64,000 nucleotides of DNA, from positions 124,001 through 188,000 of the forward strand of contig NZ_LUKD01000008.1 in the NCBI RefSeq assembly GCF_001592745.1, written 5' to 3'. This document shows positions 42,610 through 51,080 of the stretch, one piece after another. Both the position numbers and the translations under genes were made by a program. Source of the stretch: Bdellovibrio bacteriovorus. Its GTDB lineage: Bacteria > Bdellovibrionota > Bdellovibrionia > Bdellovibrionales > Bdellovibrionaceae. How positions within the stretch are numbered: the first letter of the stretch is position 1; each line of letters opens with the position of its first letter. Under the pieces are notes generated by a model that was not told where the DNA came from, did no database searches, and saw only the letters and a list, made by a program, of their open reading frames with translations.

Positions 42610-43578
42610 ATGAAGGGCAGTTTCTTTAAAAAGCTTGTTATCATTTTTCTAGTTTTTGTCGGTATCGGAGCTCTACTAAAAATGAGCATGGATTCTTTCG
42701 GAGAATCCGAAAAGAAAGTCCTTTCCCAAAATTCCATTCTTCACCTTGAAATGAACGGTGTGATTCTGAATGGGAAAAAGTTCCTTAAAAATCTTAAGAA
42801 ATACAAAGACGACGACAAAGTCAAAGCGATCTTGATCTCTATCAACTCTCCGGGTGGATCTGTCGGCCCTTCTCAAGAAATCTTTGCCGAGATCAAACGC
42901 GCGCGTGAAGAACTTAAAAAACCGGTGATCTGTGTGTCGACGGGTGTGATGGCTAGTGGCGCTTATTACTCGGCGGTCGCTTGCGACAAAATCGTTGTGG
43001 CCCCGGGGGCCTTGATCGGTTCTATCGGTGTGATCATGGAATTTGCAAACATCGAAAAGCTTTACGACTGGGCGAAGATCTCTCGTTATTCTATTACTTC
43101 GGGAAGGTTCAAAGACTCCGGTGCTGAGTACAGAGCTATGCGTGAAGACGAAAGAGCTCTTTTCCAAAGCATGATCGACGAGGTTTATGGCCAGTTTAAA
43201 GCGACCGTGGCGAAAGAGCGTAATTTGAAAGAAGAAGTTGTTAGCGAATACGCCGACGGCCGTGTGTTTACTGGTGCCACAGCGGTGAAAATGGGTTTTG
43301 CCGATCAAGAGGGTTTCTTTGAAGACGCTGTTAAATTGGCGGCGGAAACTGCAAAGTTAGGTGATGACTTTGATGTTTTCGAAATTCCTAAAAAACGTAT
43401 GAGCATTTTTGATCTTGGGGGCGGTGACTCTGAAGATGACTTAAACAGTCTTTCTGAATACGCCGACCTTCTTAAAGGAAAATCCTTCGGTCCAGATATG
43501 GAAGGCGCAATGAAATACATCCTGCGCGCGAAATATCTGAATCAGCCTTTGTTATTGATGCCTGGTTACTGGGAGTAA
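42610..43578 (+). CDS. sppA: Signal peptide peptidase SppA (short type)
   Basis: 322 residues with an N-terminal membrane anchor (~8-25). Serine-Lys protease of the ClpP/crotonase fold that degrades cleaved signal peptides in the membrane. Nucleophile Ser116 in STGVMASGAYYSA; general base Lys168 in SGRFKDSG; SINSPGGSV forms the oxyanion region; GALIGSIGVI follows. One protease domain only, so a homo-oligomer as in Bacillus SppA. Followed 3 bases later by the HIT gene. Confidence 0.93.
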   Translation: MKGSFFKKLVIIFLVFVGIGALLKMSMDSFGESEKKVLSQNSILHLEMNGVILNGKKFLKNLKKYKDDDKVKAILISINSPGGSVGPSQEIFAEIKRAREELKKPVICVSTGVMASGAYYSAVACDKIVVAPGALIGSIGVIMEFANIEKLYDWAKISRYSITSGRFKDSGAEYRAMREDERALFQSMIDEVYGQFKATVAKERNLKEEVVSEYADGRVFTGATAVKMGFADQEGFFEDAVKLAAETAKLGDDFDVFEIPKKRMSIFDLGGGDSEDDLNSLSEYADLLKGKSFGPDMEGAMKYILRAKYLNQPLLLMPGYWE

Positions 43579-43581
43579 TCG

Positions 43582-44181
43582 GTGGCTAAAAAGGCAAAAA
43601 AGAAAGCATCAGCAAAACCCAAGGTCGGTAAGAAGACTGCAAAGGCAGCGACCGGTAAAATGCAGATCGGAAAAGACGTTTGGCCTTTAGAGCGCGACGT
43701 TCTTTTTCGTCCTGACCGCATGAAGTACGTGCGTAAGCTGATCAAGCCGGAAGGTTGTGTTTTCTGTAAAGCCGCAAAAGACGATCCCTCTTTTGACACT
43801 CTTTGTGTTTATCAAACAGAGCATTCCATGGTGGTGCTCAACAAATTCCCCTATAACAGCGGGCATCTTTTAGTTCTGCCTCGCCGTCATTGCGGGGATC
43901 TTCTGCAATTGTCAGAAGAAGAGTTTCGCGATTTGCAAGACACCATTCGTTTGGCCATGAAAGCGCTGAATGATGCTTACGAACCGGGTGGAATAAACTT
44001 GGGTTTGAATCACGGGGCTGTGGCCGGCGCGGGAATTCCTGAACATCTTCATTATCATTTGATCCCGCGTTGGGCCGGGGATCTTAATTTCTTTCCGCTC
44101 ATCGCAGAGACCAAAGTCTTGGTTGAAAGTCTGGAGCAGACCTACGATAAGCTTTCGGGTATTTTAAGAAAATATGAATAG
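43582..44181 (+). CDS. HIT-family nucleotide hydrolase/phosphorylase
   Basis: 199 residues from a GTG at 43582 (GGGAG 6 bases upstream, inside the end of sppA). A Lys/Ala-rich basic tail (1-30) precedes the domain. Cys59/Cys62 (GCVFC) are typical of zinc-binding HIT proteins; HLLVLPRRH and the histidine triad His155-x-His157-x-His159 in EHLHYHLIPRW follow. Related proteins cleave dinucleoside polyphosphates such as Ap4A. The basic tail could bind nucleic acid (inference). Overlaps the rhomboid gene by 8 bases. Confidence 0.9.
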   Translation: MAKKAKKKASAKPKVGKKTAKAATGKMQIGKDVWPLERDVLFRPDRMKYVRKLIKPEGCVFCKAAKDDPSFDTLCVYQTEHSMVVLNKFPYNSGHLLVLPRRHCGDLLQLSEEEFRDLQDTIRLAMKALNDAYEPGGINLGLNHGAVAGAGIPEHLHYHLIPRWAGDLNFFPLIAETKVLVESLEQTYDKLSGILRKYE

Positions 44182-44920
44182 AGGCGTGACCTTCCAAACA
44201 GCTCCCCTCACTCCTGCAGTGAAGTGGTTGCTGATCATCAATGTGGCTATCTGGTTTGTTTTCCAAGTGATTATGGAAGGCTTCTTGCGCGTTCCATTCA
44301 CTTCTTTGTTCGGTCTTTTCCCGGGCAAGGTTCTTTTCGAATTCCAGATCTGGCAATTAGGTACCTACATGTTCCTGCACTCTTTGCAGGTGACGCACAT
44401 CCTTTTCAATATGCTGATGCTTTGGTTCTTCGGAGCCGAGCTTGAACAGCGCTGGGGCACGAAGTTCTTCCTGATCTATTACTTCACTTCGGGTATCGGG
44501 GCCGCCATTCTTTATTGCTTAGGCATCTGGATCTACGCTTTGACGACAGGGTCCCAAACGGGCTTGATCGTTCCGGTTGTGGGAGCTTCGGGCGCCGTCT
44601 TCGGTCTTTTGTTAGCTCAAGGGATCATCTTCGGCGAGCGCATTGTTTACTTCTTTATGCTTTTCCCGATGAAGACTCGCTACTTCGTGGCTTTGATGGG
44701 TCTTGTTCAATTAGCCTCCATGATGACTTCAAGTGTCAGCGGGGGAGAGGTCGCTTACCTGGCTCACTTGGGTGGTTTGGTTTCGGGTTATCTGTGCCTT
44801 AAATTCAAGGGCTGGTTTGACCGTAATGAGTGGAAAAAGAAGTCCAAAGCCAAAGGCCGCAACCTGCGCCTGGTGGTTGATAACGAAAAGAACGATAAGC
44901 CGCCCAAATACTGGAATTAA
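44174..44920 (+). CDS. Rhomboid-family intramembrane serine protease
   Basis: 248 residues, six membrane segments. Catalytic Ser139 in VGASGAVFG and His198 in AHLGG, with HILFNMLMLWFFG as the oxyanion/His-Asn segment and QLGTYMFLHS upstream. Cleaves transmembrane substrates. A basic soluble tail (~212-248) follows. Last gene of sppA-HIT-rhomboid, two of whose products act on membrane peptides. Confidence 0.93.
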   Translation: MNRGVTFQTAPLTPAVKWLLIINVAIWFVFQVIMEGFLRVPFTSLFGLFPGKVLFEFQIWQLGTYMFLHSLQVTHILFNMLMLWFFGAELEQRWGTKFFLIYYFTSGIGAAILYCLGIWIYALTTGSQTGLIVPVVGASGAVFGLLLAQGIIFGERIVYFFMLFPMKTRYFVALMGLVQLASMMTSSVSGGEVAYLAHLGGLVSGYLCLKFKGWFDRNEWKKKSKAKGRNLRLVVDNEKNDKPPKYWN

Positions 44921-44922
44921 CG

Positions 44923-44951
44923 GGAAAAAGGTACTTGGTGCCTTTTTCCGA
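44923..44951 (+). terminator. Hairpin terminator after the rhomboid gene
   Basis: GGAAAAAGG / CCTTTTTCC with a 9-base loop; no long T tract after it, so moderate strength. Confidence 0.6.
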
Positions 44952-45010
44952 GGCTGGACTCGTCGCGCGAAGTGCGCTATAAAAGGTTTTCGCACAAAAA
45001 GGGGTACGCA

Positions 45011-45199
45011 ATGTCATTGGCTCAAGCTAATAAAAATTTGAAGTTCGACAAACGATTGACTGAAAGAAACTTGAACGTTGGTGAGATGTCGAAAGAAGAA
45101 TTGCAAAAGCACCTAGAGTCGCTTCCTGATCTTGCCCATAACGTAGAGAAATTCACAATCGACGGTAAGAACACATCGTCTTCTGACGAATCTCACTAA
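45011..45199 (+). CDS. Small cytoplasmic protein of unknown function
   Basis: 62 residues from the ATG at 45011 (AAGGGG site upstream). Hydrophilic: MSLAQANKNLKFDKRLTERN, a helical MSKEELQKHLESL segment and a Ser/Asp-rich end. No signal or membrane part. A strong terminator follows, so this is a single-gene transcript. Family not recognised. Confidence 0.7.
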   Translation: MSLAQANKNLKFDKRLTERNLNVGEMSKEELQKHLESLPDLAHNVEKFTIDGKNTSSSDESH

Positions 45200-45224
45200 G
45201 ATCTTTTTTAAAGACTTAGAACTC

Positions 45225-45256
45225 AAAAAGCCTCGCAAGCTGCGGGGCTTTTTTTA
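45225..45256. terminator. Strong bidirectional terminator
   Basis: AAAAAGCCTCGCA / TGCGGGGCTTTTT (one G:T pair) with a 3-base loop. Serves the small gene before it and the convergent gene ending at 45259. Confidence 0.88.
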
Positions 45257-45258
45257 TT

Positions 45259-46224
45259 TTAAGGGGCCGTCATATTCAAAGCAGCGGCGATCTTGTTTCG
45301 TAAGATTTCTTTTTCCGCAGGCGTGGGTTCTTCGCCCCATTTTTTGATGAATTCGGCTTCGGCACTTTTATAAGCTTGATCGAATTGCTCACGCTTGATT
45401 TGAGTCACGGCGTTTTCTGCCTGTCGGCCTATTTCCTGAATCTGTTGGATCGTCTGGTCGACGTGACGATTGTGATAATCTTGAATTTGTTCGTAGCCAT
45501 TATGAACGTTCAGGGCGAAGAGAACTCCGAAGATCACACGTCCATAGATCTTTTTAAATGTATTGTAGGCCTCAATGTGGTTTTGCGAGCGTAAAGCGAT
45601 GCGGGCTTCTTCGGCATGAGTCTTAAAACCGTCACGGATGATTTTGTACATCAGTTCAGGTGGAACTTCCGCATTCTTCATTGAAGGAAGAGCCAGGGGA
45701 ATGCGCAGCCATTCGAAAGTGCGATGTTGTAGCAAAGTCCACAGTTTATCTAAACTTTTTCGAGCGATACCGATGTCGCGGGGATCGCGAACCTCAAGCC
45801 AGGTTTTTAATAAACCCTCTTGCAAAAGTTTTTCTTTGATCAGCATGACGGTTGATTCTTCTAAGCGCTGATCTTTACTTTGACGAATCCAACGATCGAC
45901 GACATCTTTTTTTCCGAAAAGGACGGTGCCCAGTTCGATCGCATACCTTTCTAAAGCTTTGTCTGAAGCAAAGTTTTGCAGGTCGGTGTTGTTGATGAGT
46001 TTACGTAGTTTACGACGACGAAGCCACGAAAAGTCTTTTCCGATTTCTTCAACGGAGTGAGAGCCTTTCGTTAGGAATTTATTATTAGCTAAGTCAATCT
46101 GCTGAATAACTTCTAAGACGGTCGGAAGAAATACGGACTCGCAACGAGGTGCGGCCTGCGCCAGGTTCCCCCAGCTCAGGCCCAGAAAAATCACCACGCT
46201 TAAGAAGCGAGTCATCAAAAGCAT
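45259..46224 (-). CDS. Secreted helical protein of unknown function
   Basis: 321 residues. Signal peptide to about residue 24 (LSWGNLAQAAP). The mature protein is almost all helix with charged repeats (RRRKLRKLINN, RWIRQSKDQRLEE, KIAAALNM at the end) and one early Cys. Starts MLLMTRF; the ATG three codons on (46215) is an alternative. It lies 7 bases after the next upstream minus-strand gene, so both are likely one operon. Not recognised. Confidence 0.7.
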   Translation of the reverse strand: MLLMTRFLSVVIFLGLSWGNLAQAAPRCESVFLPTVLEVIQQIDLANNKFLTKGSHSVEEIGKDFSWLRRRKLRKLINNTDLQNFASDKALERYAIELGTVLFGKKDVVDRWIRQSKDQRLEESTVMLIKEKLLQEGLLKTWLEVRDPRDIGIARKSLDKLWTLLQHRTFEWLRIPLALPSMKNAEVPPELMYKIIRDGFKTHAEEARIALRSQNHIEAYNTFKKIYGRVIFGVLFALNVHNGYEQIQDYHNRHVDQTIQQIQEIGRQAENAVTQIKREQFDQAYKSAEAEFIKKWGEEPTPAEKEILRNKIAAALNMTAP

Positions 46225-46231
46225 TCTTGAA

Positions 46232-47026
46232 CTACTCCAAGTTAACAGCCGCTGCCATCAAAGAAAGGCGAGTGGCTTTGATTTCCGCAATGACTTTTTC
46301 AGCATCTGAATCTGAAAGACCGCCCAGAACTTGACCCAAGTTACCCGCGCTCATCACAAGAGGTCCGACTAAAAGAGCTTTCGATTCTCTTTGGGTCATA
46401 CCGTAAACTGTGATTGCGACACCCGCGGCCTGCGCGATTTGTGAAATCAATTTGTTTTGAGAAATAGAATCTTCGCTATTTGTGTATTCATTCAAAGATT
46501 GACGAACTGTTGTTAAAGAAGAATTCAATTGCTTTAGAACTGCCGAAGTCTGTTTGTCGGCGACAGAGATTGCGGATTGAACCTGGGTCTCTGCAAGTTT
46601 TAATTGTTCCTCTAAAGCTTTCGTGTCGACATCGGTCTTGCGAGCTTGCCCAATCACACCTAAACCCGCTGATGATAAAGAGATCACGGCTGACAAAGCC
46701 CCTGTAAGGTAACCATTCAGAGCTTGGCCGCCTGTTCCTTTTTTAATTGTGAATGCAGCAATAGCTGATAGGCCTAAACCAACTGCGGCTCCAGCGATGG
46801 CCGTGCCATTAGCGAAGGTGCCCCGTGATTCTCTCTTTTCAATCGATGCTTGAGCTTCGCCCAGCGCCTTATCCAAGCTTTGGATCTCGGCCTTTAAGGC
46901 TCTTACATTTTCTTGCGCAATACGGATTTGTTCATCACCAATACCTGCTGTGCGATCTTGCGCCATGGCTGCGCTTTGCAGGCCGATAATACCAGCGACA
47001 GTTAACGAAATAATTTTAGATGACAT
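46232..47026 (-). CDS. Secreted coiled-coil protein with two hydrophobic segments
   Basis: 264 residues from the ATG at 47026 (AAAGGAG 8 bases upstream). Signal peptide 1-23 (LQSAAMAQD). A coiled coil (~32-62: IAQENVRALKAEIQSLDKALG), two Gly/Ala-rich hydrophobic stretches (~70-90, ~100-122), a second coiled coil (KALEEQLKLAETQVQSA) and a third hydrophobic Gly-rich stretch near LVGPLVMSAGNLGQVLGGL. Probably envelope-associated; family unknown. Pairs with the following gene. Confidence 0.7.
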   Translation of the reverse strand: MSSKIISLTVAGIIGLQSAAMAQDRTAGIGDEQIRIAQENVRALKAEIQSLDKALGEAQASIEKRESRGTFANGTAIAGAAVGLGLSAIAAFTIKKGTGGQALNGYLTGALSAVISLSSAGLGVIGQARKTDVDTKALEEQLKLAETQVQSAISVADKQTSAVLKQLNSSLTTVRQSLNEYTNSEDSISQNKLISQIAQAAGVAITVYGMTQRESKALLVGPLVMSAGNLGQVLGGLSDSDAEKVIAEIKATRLSLMAAAVNLE

Positions 47027-47177
47027 GGGTTCTCTCCTTTTGGTTCCTAAGGAGCAAGGGGCGTACCGGATTAGATGAGATATATTTGAATATGCTGTCT
47101 CAGGTTGAGACAGCATCCAAGTTTGAAACAAAGAGCGGCAAGAAGATCTAAAAAGTTAGACAGGTTTTATAGCTGCC

Positions 47178-47759
47178 CTAAAATTTAATGCCTACGCCCA
47201 ATCCATACAGCATCGGGTTGATATCAAGTGTCGTTAGGTAGTCTCCATTACTAGCAACATCTGTTTTGATATAAACTTTTTTAACGTCAAGGTTCAGATA
47301 AAGATTGTCGCCAATTTTGTAATCAGCTCCTAGTTGCAATGCGAACCCGGTGCTGTTGGTGCTGACGGAAAGGTTTGAATCTAAATCGACGTCATAGAAA
47401 AGAGTGTGATTCACTCCGGCTCCGATATAGGGAACAAGACCATTCCCGAAATCATAGTGGTACTTCGCAGTGACCGTGGGTGGTAAAAGACTGACTTTAC
47501 CAAGATCCGCTCCGTTTAATGAAATATCGTGACGAGATGTACCCAAAATAAGCTCGACGGACCAGTCCGGCGCGATGAAATAACTGAAATCCAACTCTGG
47601 AATTGTCACATTGTTGGCTTCAACTCCGCTCACCGGCGAAGAACCGTTGTCCGGGCTGATATAAACGCCGCGAATATGTGCCATCCAATGTTCAGCGAAG
47701 GCGGCTGAAGAAAAAGAAATAGTGGAAAGAAAGATTGCTGCTAACACTTTTGTTTTCAT
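47178..47759 (-). CDS. ompW: OmpW-family outer-membrane beta-barrel protein
   Basis: 193 residues; AGGAG before the ATG. Signal peptide 1-22 (SSAAFAEHW). Alternating beta strands of an eight-strand barrel: AHIRGVYISPD, DFSYFIAPDWSVELILG, VSLLPPTVTAKYHYDFG, VPYIGAGVNHTLFYDV, GFALQLGADYKIGDNLYLNLDVKKVYI, and the final strand PMLYGLGVGIKF ending in Phe. OmpW barrels are hydrophobic-molecule channels. Single gene. Confidence 0.92.
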   Translation of the reverse strand: MKTKVLAAIFLSTISFSSAAFAEHWMAHIRGVYISPDNGSSPVSGVEANNVTIPELDFSYFIAPDWSVELILGTSRHDISLNGADLGKVSLLPPTVTAKYHYDFGNGLVPYIGAGVNHTLFYDVDLDSNLSVSTNSTGFALQLGADYKIGDNLYLNLDVKKVYIKTDVASNGDYLTTLDINPMLYGLGVGIKF

Positions 47760-47888
47760 TTAGAACTCCTAGTTCAACAAGTTGTGTGTGAAGGCATCAT
47801 ACTGCTGTCAGAAAATATTGTTATTGGACCCACAGTGGAAATAGGGTGATTTAACGCTTCTTGTTTTAAGAATCTGACGGGGGTTGAC

Positions 47889-47903
47889 GCAACGAAACGT
47901 TGC
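47889..47903 (+). promoter_or_regulatory. Inverted repeat in the promoter of the CoA-hydrolase gene
   Basis: GCAACG-AAA-CGTTGC directly abuts a TTGACG -35-like hexamer (47884-47889), about 100 bases before the ATG at 47998. It looks like an operator for a dimeric regulator. Confidence 0.5.
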
Positions 47904-47997
47904 AAGGCATCTGCTTTTCAGTTTCAAAAGCGGAATGGGAAATCGTACTCAAAATGATTTTTTTGTGGGAGATTTATTGCAGAAGGAATAATGGACT

Positions 47998-49269
47998 ATG
48001 ACTCAATTTATCTCTGCCGAAGATGCCCTGAAGGTCGTCAAATCTAATGACAATGTTTTCATTCATACAGCCGCAGCGACACCTCAACAACTGGTCAAAC
48101 ATCTCACATTGCGCGCTTCTGAATTGCAAGGAGTGAAAGTCTATTCAATTCATACGGAAGGGGATTGTTCTTATGCAGATCCTCAGCATGAAAAAAGTTT
48201 TCAGATCCACAGTTTCTTTAATGGTGGCAACCTTAGAAAAACAAAAGGAAATATAAATCCCTCTTTCGTGCCGATTTTTTTAAGTGAAATTCCATCCCTG
48301 TTTTATAATCAAATTGTGCCGCTTGATGTGGCATTGATTCAAGTTTCTCCTCCAGATCAGCATGGCATGTGCAGTCTGGGGCCCTCTGTTGATGTCTCCA
48401 TTGCAGCCGTTCGTTCTGCCAAAACTGTGATCGCGCAGGTGAATCCAAAAATGCCACGCACCTTTGGGGATTCCCAATTTGAATTTTCAAAAGTTCATTT
48501 TGCCGTGTCCGTGGATGAGGAACTTTATTTAAAAAAACCTGCCGAACTCAGTGATACCGAATTGCAGATCGGTCGAAATGTGGCGGGATTGATTGAAGAT
48601 GGAGCGACCCTGCAGATGGGGATCGGGGCTATTCCAGACGCCACACTGAAGGCATTAACGGGACATAAGAATCTTGGTGTGCATACGGAAATGTTTTCAG
48701 ATGGGTTGGTGGACCTTTATAAAACCGGAGCCATCACCAATAAGTTCAAGTCGCGCATGCGTGATAAGATCGTCACGAGTTTTGCGTTGGGCTCTCGCAA
48801 GACTTACGACTTCATTGATAACAATCCAATGGTGATCATGATGGACGCGACGTACACGAACGACACGCACATTATTCGCCAGAATCCGAAGGTGATTGCG
48901 ATCAACAGCGCCATCGAAGTGGATCTGACGGGGCAAGTGTGCGCAGATTCCATTGGTTCGCGCATCTATTCAGGTATTGGCGGACAAATGGATTTCATGC
49001 GAGGGGCGGCGCTTTCTCCAGGGGGAAAACCCATCATTGCATTGCCTTCTAAAACGGCAAAAGGGCAAAGTAAAATCTCGGTCTTTTTAAAAGAAGGGGC
49101 TGGAGTTACCACCACGCGCGCCCATGTTCACTACATCGTCACGGAGTACGGGGTTGCTTATTTGCATGGAAAAACACTGCAAGAGCGAGTCAAGGCGTTG
49201 ATCGCCATCGCGGCCCCTGAGTATCGCGAAACTTTGGAAATCCAGGGACGAAAAGTTTTAGGATTCTAA
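47998..49269 (+). CDS. Acetyl-CoA hydrolase / CoA-transferase
   Basis: 423 residues. Family I CoA-transferase-type fold: PLDVALIQVSPPDQHGMCSLG, GATLQMGIGAIPDA, catalytic Glu231 in GVHTEMFSDG, GQVCADSIG and GIGGQMDFMRGA, and TRAHVHYIVTEYGVAYLHGKT. Members are acetyl-CoA hydrolases, or acetate:succinyl- or 4-hydroxybutyrate-CoA transferases; the exact substrates cannot be told. Transcribed alone from a promoter with an inverted repeat. Confidence 0.9.
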   Translation: MTQFISAEDALKVVKSNDNVFIHTAAATPQQLVKHLTLRASELQGVKVYSIHTEGDCSYADPQHEKSFQIHSFFNGGNLRKTKGNINPSFVPIFLSEIPSLFYNQIVPLDVALIQVSPPDQHGMCSLGPSVDVSIAAVRSAKTVIAQVNPKMPRTFGDSQFEFSKVHFAVSVDEELYLKKPAELSDTELQIGRNVAGLIEDGATLQMGIGAIPDATLKALTGHKNLGVHTEMFSDGLVDLYKTGAITNKFKSRMRDKIVTSFALGSRKTYDFIDNNPMVIMMDATYTNDTHIIRQNPKVIAINSAIEVDLTGQVCADSIGSRIYSGIGGQMDFMRGAALSPGGKPIIALPSKTAKGQSKISVFLKEGAGVTTTRAHVHYIVTEYGVAYLHGKTLQERVKALIAIAAPEYRETLEIQGRKVLGF

Positions 49270-49274
49270 ATTGA

Positions 49275-50276
49275 TTACTGCTGAACCTGATTGGCTTGAG
49301 CTGTCATCGAGTTGTCGCGAGCAATAGCTGCGGCCACTTTTTCTTGGCTGAACGGCGCCCACTCTTCACGGATGATTTTGTAAGAGTCGCCAGATTTCAA
49401 AGCATAAATAGTTTTTACACCGTAATCGACGTGCTTGTCAGATTCGTAACGTTGCAAAGTCTTTACTAACAACTGATCGTTGTGTTGAACGATGTAAGGT
49501 TGTGATAGGTGAACTTTGATATACTCATACTTCGACTTCAAATTGGCTTTATGGTTTTTCCAGGTGTTGAAGTTAAAACCTGGTGCCTTGAAATCTTGAT
49601 CATAAAAGCTCATGTACTTTTCGATATCTTGATTTTCCCAAGACTTGCGCCACTCTTCAACAAAGGCACTAAGCTCTGTACGGCGTTTTTCGTGTTCACC
49701 TTTGGTGAGGTAGTTCACGTGATCAAAAATCAAGATCGGTGTTTCGCGAAGTTTGACGTAATCTGCCAGTTTCTTAATGACTTCATTGCGAACTACAACG
49801 CATCCGCGAGAACCACGAGTCAAAGGAACTGAATCGGGGATGGCATGAAGCCAAATTCCTGATCCTGTTTTCTTTTGTCGCTGGTCAAAAAGATTCGGAT
49901 AGTTGGTCGTGAAAGCCAAACCACCATAAAGGCTGAAAGGAATTTGCGGCTGAGTCAAACGCTGCTCAAGAAAGTAAATGCCTTCCGGTGTTTTGTGATC
50001 ATCGCGTTTGGTTTTGTTGCCGCCCATTTTTCCGATGTCCGCTGGGAACTCTTCGACTTTTTTGATTTCAGCACCGTTACGCTCGAAGACTGAAAGCTTG
50101 CGCTTCTCTTTATCAACAAGAAATACATAGCGTGAAAATGCCTCTGTCTCTGAAATTTGCAGCAAAGAAGCTGGGAAAAGATCCGCCTCGTTTTGAGAAG
50201 ACGGCGCGACAGATTGGCCCGCCATCACTGGCAGACTTAAAAAAGATAATGCGCATCCCGCGAGAAAAAGTCTCAT
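49275..50276 (-). CDS. Secreted L,D-transpeptidase (YkuD) with C-terminal NTF2-like domain
   Basis: 333 residues. Signal peptide 1-19 (LSLPVMAGQ). YkuD catalytic segment: His144 in IWLHAIP and Cys159 in RGSRGCVVV (H-x13+-SRGCxxV). The C-terminal ~110 residues (FVEEWRKSWENQDIEKYMSFYDQDF ... YKIIREEW) are an NTF2-like fold, as in Helicobacter Csd6. Such proteins make or trim 3-3 peptidoglycan links; in Bdellovibrio secreted L,D-transpeptidases modify prey or self wall during predation. Which of these applies here is not known. Convergent with the CoA-hydrolase gene. Confidence 0.92.
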   Translation of the reverse strand: MRLFLAGCALSFLSLPVMAGQSVAPSSQNEADLFPASLLQISETEAFSRYVFLVDKEKRKLSVFERNGAEIKKVEEFPADIGKMGGNKTKRDDHKTPEGIYFLEQRLTQPQIPFSLYGGLAFTTNYPNLFDQRQKKTGSGIWLHAIPDSVPLTRGSRGCVVVRNEVIKKLADYVKLRETPILIFDHVNYLTKGEHEKRRTELSAFVEEWRKSWENQDIEKYMSFYDQDFKAPGFNFNTWKNHKANLKSKYEYIKVHLSQPYIVQHNDQLLVKTLQRYESDKHVDYGVKTIYALKSGDSYKIIREEWAPFSQEKVAAAIARDNSMTAQANQVQQ

Positions 50277-50373
50277 AGTTCCATTATGAGTGAACTAGAC
50301 GTGTTCTTGTCAAGTGTAGGTCCACATATGTCCAAAGCTTAGACGTTTTCCCTGAAATTTTCTGACAAGAATT

Positions 50374-50396
50374 AAGGTCTTGCTCGTTAAGACCTT
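50374..50396. promoter_or_regulatory. Inverted repeat overlapping the fliL-like promoter
   Basis: AAGGTCTT / AAGACCTT with a 7-base centre; the right arm covers the -35 region of the sigma-28-like promoter. It could be a repressor site. Confidence 0.4.
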
Positions 50397-50414
50397 GGCC
50401 TGTTTCACCGATAA
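50387..50414 (+). promoter_or_regulatory. Sigma-28 (FliA)-like promoter
   Basis: TTAAGACC, 12 bases, ACCGATAA: 7 of 8 match to the GCCGATAA -10 box. Followed 30 bases later by the fliL-like ATG at 50445. The MCP gene has the same layout. Confidence 0.5.
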
Positions 50415-50444
50415 ACTAAATGTAATTATTCATGAGGGTTTTAA

Positions 50445-50954
50445 ATGGCAGAAGCACAAGCACAGGCTGCGGCTCCTAAGAAGAATGTCGGCAAACTACT
50501 GCAGATAGTGTTTGCGGTGGTGAATCTGGGAGTGATGGGTGGAGGCGCCTACATGGTGTACGCCTCGACTATGGGATGGGAAAGTCCTTCGATTTCAGAA
50601 GAACAAGCTGAACGCGAATTGGCTTCCACGCAGGATTCAGGCGATACAACTCCACTTGTGTACACGATGGATAAGTTCACAGTGAATTTGGGTGGTGAAC
50701 CCAAACGCACGATCCGCCTAGAAGTGAATTTGCAAATGCTGGGTAAAGAAGGTTTCGAAGAAGTGATGGAGCCGGAAAACCGCGCCAAGGCTCGTGACCG
50801 CATTGTTCGTTTATTGAATGATAACAGCTTCAGTGACCTGGATAGCATTCAAGGGAAGTTGTTTTTGAAAGACAAAATCGCCGGTGAGGTGAATGGCATT
50901 CTTCATCGCGGTGTTGTTAAAGACGTTTTCTTTTCGGATTTCGTCGTGCAATAA
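50445..50954 (+). CDS. FliL-like flagellar basal-body protein
   Basis: 169 residues. Ala/Gln-rich N-tail, one membrane segment (~20-42), then a periplasmic domain (VYTMDKFTVNLGGEPKRTIRLEVNLQM ... ARDRIVRLLNDNSFSDLDSIQGKLFLKDKIAGEVNGIL) with the FliL pattern. FliL proteins sit around the stator and help motor torque. Not in a flagellar operon here; its sigma-28-like promoter would tie it to flagellar expression. GAGGG before the ATG. Confidence 0.85.
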   Translation: MAEAQAQAAAPKKNVGKLLQIVFAVVNLGVMGGGAYMVYASTMGWESPSISEEQAERELASTQDSGDTTPLVYTMDKFTVNLGGEPKRTIRLEVNLQMLGKEGFEEVMEPENRAKARDRIVRLLNDNSFSDLDSIQGKLFLKDKIAGEVNGILHRGVVKDVFFSDFVVQ

Positions 50955-50970
50955 AGCACAGCCTCCTTAA

Positions 50971-50988
50971 CCGGGCGCTTCAGCCCGG
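50971..50988 (+). terminator. Weak hairpin after the fliL-like gene
   Basis: CCGGGC / GCCCGG with a 6-base loop; no T tract. Confidence 0.35.
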
Positions 50989-51080
50989 AACAAAGTCTTA
51001 AGCGTCCTGAAAGATCGTTGAATTCAAAGCCCTCCAGTTTCAAACTAGGGCTTATTGTACATTCAACGAAAGAAGCAACT

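Noticed and set aside
42676..43308. Minus-strand open frame of 210 residues
   Set aside because: Antisense to sppA; Phe/His/Arg/Asp-rich shadow composition.
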